Source of the DNA: Bacillus cereus G9842
GTDB lineage: Bacteria > Bacillota > Bacilli > Bacillales > Bacillaceae_G
Reading direction: 5' to 3'
Length of the DNA: 64,000 nucleotides
NCBI RefSeq assembly: GCF_000021305.1
Contig: NC_011772.1
Span: 4,810,001-4,874,000 of the forward strand
Part shown: positions 61,701-64,000 of the stretch, in pieces
Numbering within the stretch: position 1 is the first letter of the stretch
How the letters are laid out: each line of letters begins with the position of its first letter
Notes under the pieces: generated by a model
What the model was told of the DNA's origin: nothing
What the model saw: the letters and a program-made list of their open reading frames with translations, nothing else
Databases searched by the model: none
Made by a program: the position numbers and the translations under genes

Positions 61701-62672
61701 TTGGAACGTGAACTCGCACTAGAAATTGTCCGTGTAACAGAAGCAGCAGCATTAGCATCCGCACAGTGGATGGGCCGCGGAAAGAAGAACGAAGCAGATG
61801 ATGCAGCAACTACAGCAATGCGTGATATGTTTGATTCAGTAAACATGGCAGGTACAGTTGTAATCGGTGAAGGAGAACTTGATGAAGCACCGATGTTGTA
61901 TATTGGTGAAGAACTAGGAACAGGTAACGGTCCAGAAGTAGACATCGCCGTTGACCCATTAGAAGGTACAAACATCGTTGCAAAAGGTCTTGCAAATGCA
62001 ATGGCAGTTATTGCAATCGCAGACAAAGGGAACCTTCTTCATGCTCCTGATATGTACATGGAAAAAATCGCGGTTGGTCCAAAAGCAGCTGGTAAAATTA
62101 GCTTAGATGATCCAATTGAAAAAACAATTGAAATTGTAGCAGAAGCTAACAATAAAAAGATTCGTGATCTAACAGTTATCGTTCAAGAACGTGAGCGTCA
62201 TCAAGATATTATTGACCGTGTTCGTGCAAAAGGTGCACGCGTAAAATTATTTGGTGACGGTGATGTTGGTGCGTCAATCGCAACAGCACTACCTGGAACG
62301 GGTATCGACTTATTCGTAGGTATTGGCGGAGCTCCAGAAGGTGTTATTTCTGCAGCAGCATTAAAGTGCCTTGAAGGTGAAATGCAAGCTCGCTTAGTTC
62401 CAATGAACGAAGAAGAAGAAGCTCGTTGTCGTGAAATGGGATTAGAAGATCCTCGTCAACTTCTTATGTTAGACGATTTAGTATCTGGTGATGATGCAAT
62501 CTTCTCAGCAACTGGTGTATCTGCTGGTGAGTTATTAGACGGTGTTAAATTCCTTGGCGGAGATTTAGCTGAAACATACTCTATCGTAATGCGTTACAAA
62601 ACAAGAACAGTACGATTCATTAAAACGCATCACCATTTAGATCATAAACCACACTTAAACTTAGATATTTAA
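61701..62672 (+). CDS. glpX: Fructose-1,6-bisphosphatase class II (GlpX)
   Basis: A 323-residue class II FBPase for gluconeogenesis. [16 protein letters not shown] (about residues 57-72) and [16 protein letters not shown] hold the metal site; the late [16 protein letters not shown] is also typical. The start is TTG 61701, ten bases after TTGGAGGAAT. A DUF3055 gene follows after ten bases on the same strand, so they form an operon. Confidence 0.96.
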   Translation: MERELALEIVRVTEAAALASAQWMGRGKKNEADDAATTAMRDMFDSVNMAGTVVIGEGELDEAPMLYIGEELGTGNGPEVDIAVDPLEGTNIVAKGLANAMAVIAIADKGNLLHAPDMYMEKIAVGPKAAGKISLDDPIEKTIEIVAEANNKKIRDLTVIVQERERHQDIIDRVRAKGARVKLFGDGDVGASIATALPGTGIDLFVGIGGAPEGVISAAALKCLEGEMQARLVPMNEEEEARCREMGLEDPRQLLMLDDLVSGDDAIFSATGVSAGELLDGVKFLGGDLAETYSIVMRYKTRTVRFIKTHHHLDHKPHLNLDI

Positions 62673-62688
62673 TAAAGGAGCCATGTGT

Positions 62689-62955
62689 ATGGAAGAACGT
62701 TTCTTTCTGTACGACGACACTGTCGCTACAAAAACTCGTTTCGTTAGCTTTATGGGAGAAAATGAGCGTCATGATTTAGCGCTTTTATATTCCGATCGTC
62801 ATTACGGTAAAACAATTGTACTTGATATGCAAAGTAATAAATTTGCAATTATCGGTGCTGACGATTTAAACGAACCAGGCTACTTAGAGCACGCATTTTC
62901 TATGACTGAAGAAATTGCAGAAGAGTTACGCTCATTTTTATTTGAACTTATATAA
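62689..62955 (+). CDS. DUF3055 family protein
   Basis: An 88-residue acidic protein (EERFFLYDDTVATKTRFVSFMGENERHDLALLYSDRHYGKTIVLDMQSNKFAIIG). The pattern matches DUF3055, a Firmicute family without function. The start is ATG 62689 after AAAGGAG; an ATG two codons earlier is too close to it. It is the second gene of the glpX operon and ends in a terminator. Confidence 0.85.
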   Translation: MEERFFLYDDTVATKTRFVSFMGENERHDLALLYSDRHYGKTIVLDMQSNKFAIIGADDLNEPGYLEHAFSMTEEIAEELRSFLFELI

Positions 62956-62965
62956 TTTATCGTAT

Positions 62966-62996
62966 GCACCAGCTATTTTAGCTGGTGTTTTTCTGT
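62966..62996 (+). terminator. glpX-operon terminator
   Basis: CACCAGCT / AGCTGGTG with a 5-nt loop, followed by TTTTTC. Confidence 0.88.
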
Positions 62997-63004
62997 TATA
63001 AGAG

Positions 63005-63034
63005 TTTCGAATTTTCAATTTTTTATGTTATAAT
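63005..63034 (+). promoter_or_regulatory. promoter for the candidate structured RNA
   Basis: TATAAT (63029-63034) is a perfect -10 element. The hexamer TTTCGA (63005-63010), 18 bases upstream, is a poor -35. The predicted start is near 63041. Confidence 0.5.
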
Positions 63035-63040
63035 TAAGAA

Positions 63041-63246
63041 TAAATCTATTTGGATAGAAAGGACGTTATCTACGTATGCCAACATTTACTTTGTAATGGA
63101 CCAGCAATTGGATAGCATTACTCTCAAAAAAGCACCACGCTTTTTCAAGGGAGTAGTCTGCCCATTCCCATTACAAAGGAACGTATTGCATCTGTAGTAT
63201 GATGTTTACGGAGGTTCCTCTTTGGAGAACCTCCTTTTATTTTTGT
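63041..63246 (+). ncRNA. candidate structured non-coding RNA, 6S-like rod
   Basis: The stretch folds as one long rod from 63063 to 63205. ACGTTAT and CTAC pair with ATGATGT and GTAG. ATGC (63076-63079) pairs with GCAT (63188-63191). CTTTGTAATGG (63089-63099) pairs perfectly with CCATTACAAAG (63168-63178). A central bubble of 19 and 12 bases follows, then TACTCTC with GGGAGTA and AAAAAGC-ACCAC-GCTTTTT at the tip. A terminator (63210-63246) ends it, giving a transcript of about 200 bases. The shape (closing stem, internal loop, central bubble, tip) is 6S-RNA-like. No good ribosome site supports a peptide. Confidence 0.65.
63210..63246 (+). terminator. terminator of the candidate structured RNA
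   Basis: GGAGGTTC / GAACCTCC with a 9-nt loop, then TTTTATTTTTG. Confidence 0.88.
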
Positions 63247-63328
63247 CTTTTTCTCATGTCTTCATACTACAAGACATCCAAATAGCTGTATTACGTTTCT
63301 TTGCCACTACTATAAGAGGTGAAGGAAA

Positions 63329-63826
63329 ATGCAGAAAGTACAACTTTCTTGGAGTTTATATGAAAATCAGCAACACACAATCGAAAAATATTGTAAAAAT
63401 TGCGGACGTACTACCCTATTTACTGATACGAATATTCGTAGGCATAACGCCAATGGAAAAAACATATACCGCTTTGCTATTTATAAATGTCCGAAAGATC
63501 ATACGTGGAATCAAAAACTGCGTATTTATAAATCATTTACTGATCACGTTGAAACGATCGATATGACCCAGCAAGATCAAACGGAAACAAGTACTACTAT
63601 TTCCATTATGCAACATAAAGAAAACGGCATAGCCGAAATCACGATTGTATTAGACCTCATTTTTGGTTCTCACCGAATGGATAAGACCTTATCCACATAT
63701 ATTTCTGATTGGAGCCGTACACTCATTGTGGATAAAATTAAAAATGGGGATATTCAATTGAACGGACAACAAATGAAGCCAAATACAATACTTTCTGAAG
63801 GCGATCATATCTCGATTTGTTTATAA
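63329..63826 (+). CDS. Zinc-ribbon protein with C-terminal S4-like RNA-binding domain
   Basis: A 165-residue protein. The N-terminal half has KYCKNCGRTTLFTDTNIRRHN and YKCPKDHTWNQK, a zinc-ribbon-like C-x2-C...C arrangement. The last ~50 residues (STYISDWSRTLIVDKIKNGDIQLNGQQMKPNTILSEGDHISI) have the S4 pattern in which a loop of the form I-NG-x-V/P-G-D follows two helices. It may bind structured RNA or ribosomes. ATG 63329 follows TAAGAGGTGAAGGAAA. It lies just downstream of the structured RNA. Confidence 0.8.
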   Translation: MQKVQLSWSLYENQQHTIEKYCKNCGRTTLFTDTNIRRHNANGKNIYRFAIYKCPKDHTWNQKLRIYKSFTDHVETIDMTQQDQTETSTTISIMQHKENGIAEITIVLDLIFGSHRMDKTLSTYISDWSRTLIVDKIKNGDIQLNGQQMKPNTILSEGDHISICL

Positions 63827-63838
63827 GCGAGAATATGT

Positions 63839-63877
63839 AAAAAATCCTCTTACAATTGTAAGAGGATTTTTTTATTT
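63839..63877. terminator. bidirectional terminator at the yutD end
   Basis: AAAAAATCCTCTTACAA / TTGTAAGAGGATTTTTTT without a spacer, between convergent genes. Confidence 0.9.
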
Positions 63878-64000
63878 CTTCACTTTTCGTAATACGAAGT
63901 GTGCACAACCGAAGTTACAGTACTCGTATAAATACTCCGTTAACGTACTAATTTTCGTATCATATGTCGCACGTTGGTTACTATCATCAAAGAATCCTCG
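63872..64000 (-). CDS. yutD: YutD-like (DUF1027) protein, C-terminal end only
   Basis: Only the last 42 residues are in the window (RGFFDDSNQRATYDTKIS, then TEYLYEYCNFGCAHFVLRKVKK), read on the minus strand from the right edge. The CNFGCAHFVLRK end is characteristic of YutD/DUF1027, a Firmicute family without an established function. Neighbouring yutE, yutF and yutG in this window support the call. The start lies outside. Confidence 0.8.
   Translation of the reverse strand, partial: RGFFDDSNQRATYDTKISTLTEYLYEYCNFGCAHFVLRKVKK

Noticed and set aside
62985..63197. 70-residue plus-strand frame (with an internal ATG at 63097) across the candidate RNA
   Set aside because: No ribosome site before either start; base pairing explains the sequence better.
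63222..63566. 114-residue plus-strand ORF
   Set aside because: It overlaps the zinc-ribbon/S4 gene (63329-63826), which has the better ribosome site and domain content; the frame begins in a terminator tail.
1..64000. CRISPR arrays, tRNA, rRNA, transposase or integrase genes
   Set aside because: None seen on either strand; the tandem repeats at 33421 and 40680 lack spacers of regular unrelated sequence.

Overview
The window reads as chromosomal DNA of a Bacillus cereus group member (B. cereus / B. thuringiensis / B. anthracis type). Three things point there. The base composition is low-GC, with strong AGGAGG-type ribosome sites and frequent GTG/TTG starts. The AlkD protein at 14.5 kb carries the residues known from the structurally studied B. 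cereus enzyme at the same positions. The gene order repeatedly matches the B. subtilis yug-yui-yum-yut region, interrupted by cereus-group repeats and accessory genes. No rRNA, tRNA, CRISPR array, insertion sequence or prophage was seen.

Layout. 1-14.4 kb: end of an MgtC-family gene, then a yug block (yugO K+ channel, yugN, pgi, yuzA, yugI, alaT-alaR, a hydroxyacid dehydrogenase, yugF, yugE, patB), a SodC-like lipoprotein, kapB and kapD without kinB, and an ArsB/NhaD transporter. 14.5-31.5 kb: alkD, a T-box-controlled glycyl-tRNA synthetase, a BirA-controlled bioY, gtaB and pgcA (UDP-glucose supply), cdaS (c-di-AMP synthesis), pepA, yuiC, yuiB, a Nudix hydrolase, yumB and yumC (flavin redox enzymes), a GyrI-like protein, an MFS exporter and an HTH protein. 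31.5-35.5 kb is a worn region: a DUF523 protein, small lipoproteins, an O-methyltransferase remnant, a 12-bp coding repeat, and a 1-kb non-coding stretch holding a decayed duplicate of the yutM 3' end beside a GNAT gene.

35.5-41.2 kb returns to core genes: yutM, dapF, yuzB, yutJ, a Spo0E-like peptide, a FetAB-type ABC pair and phnA. 41.3-49.7 kb is accessory: a beta-propeller protein, SMI1/KNR4, a DUF4304-type gene broken by an in-frame stop, a leucine-rich-repeat protein and others. It looks like orphan immunity genes without a visible toxin. 49.7-53.2 kb is again yut (yuzD, yutI, yutH, yutG) plus a GNAT pseudogene.

53.3-57.7 kb is a tight four-gene operon (C-C bond lyase, PRTase-TRSP, StiP/PRTase-like, HAD). 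It matches the metabolite-making module described for tellurite-resistance (Ter) stress systems, but no terD or telA is in the window. 58-64 kb holds a tiny membrane peptide, a quinone reductase, yutF, a Cys-rich SufR-like regulator, yutE, glpX, and a strong candidate for an undescribed structured RNA at about 63.04-63.25 kb. It has its own promoter-like sequence, a roughly 143-nt rod and a terminator. The window ends inside yutD.

Two signals deserve most attention: the rod-shaped RNA and the Ter-type operon. Next come the SodC-like protein lacking metal ligands, the 34-bp perfect palindrome in the yugI leader, and the several genes broken by single in-frame stops.
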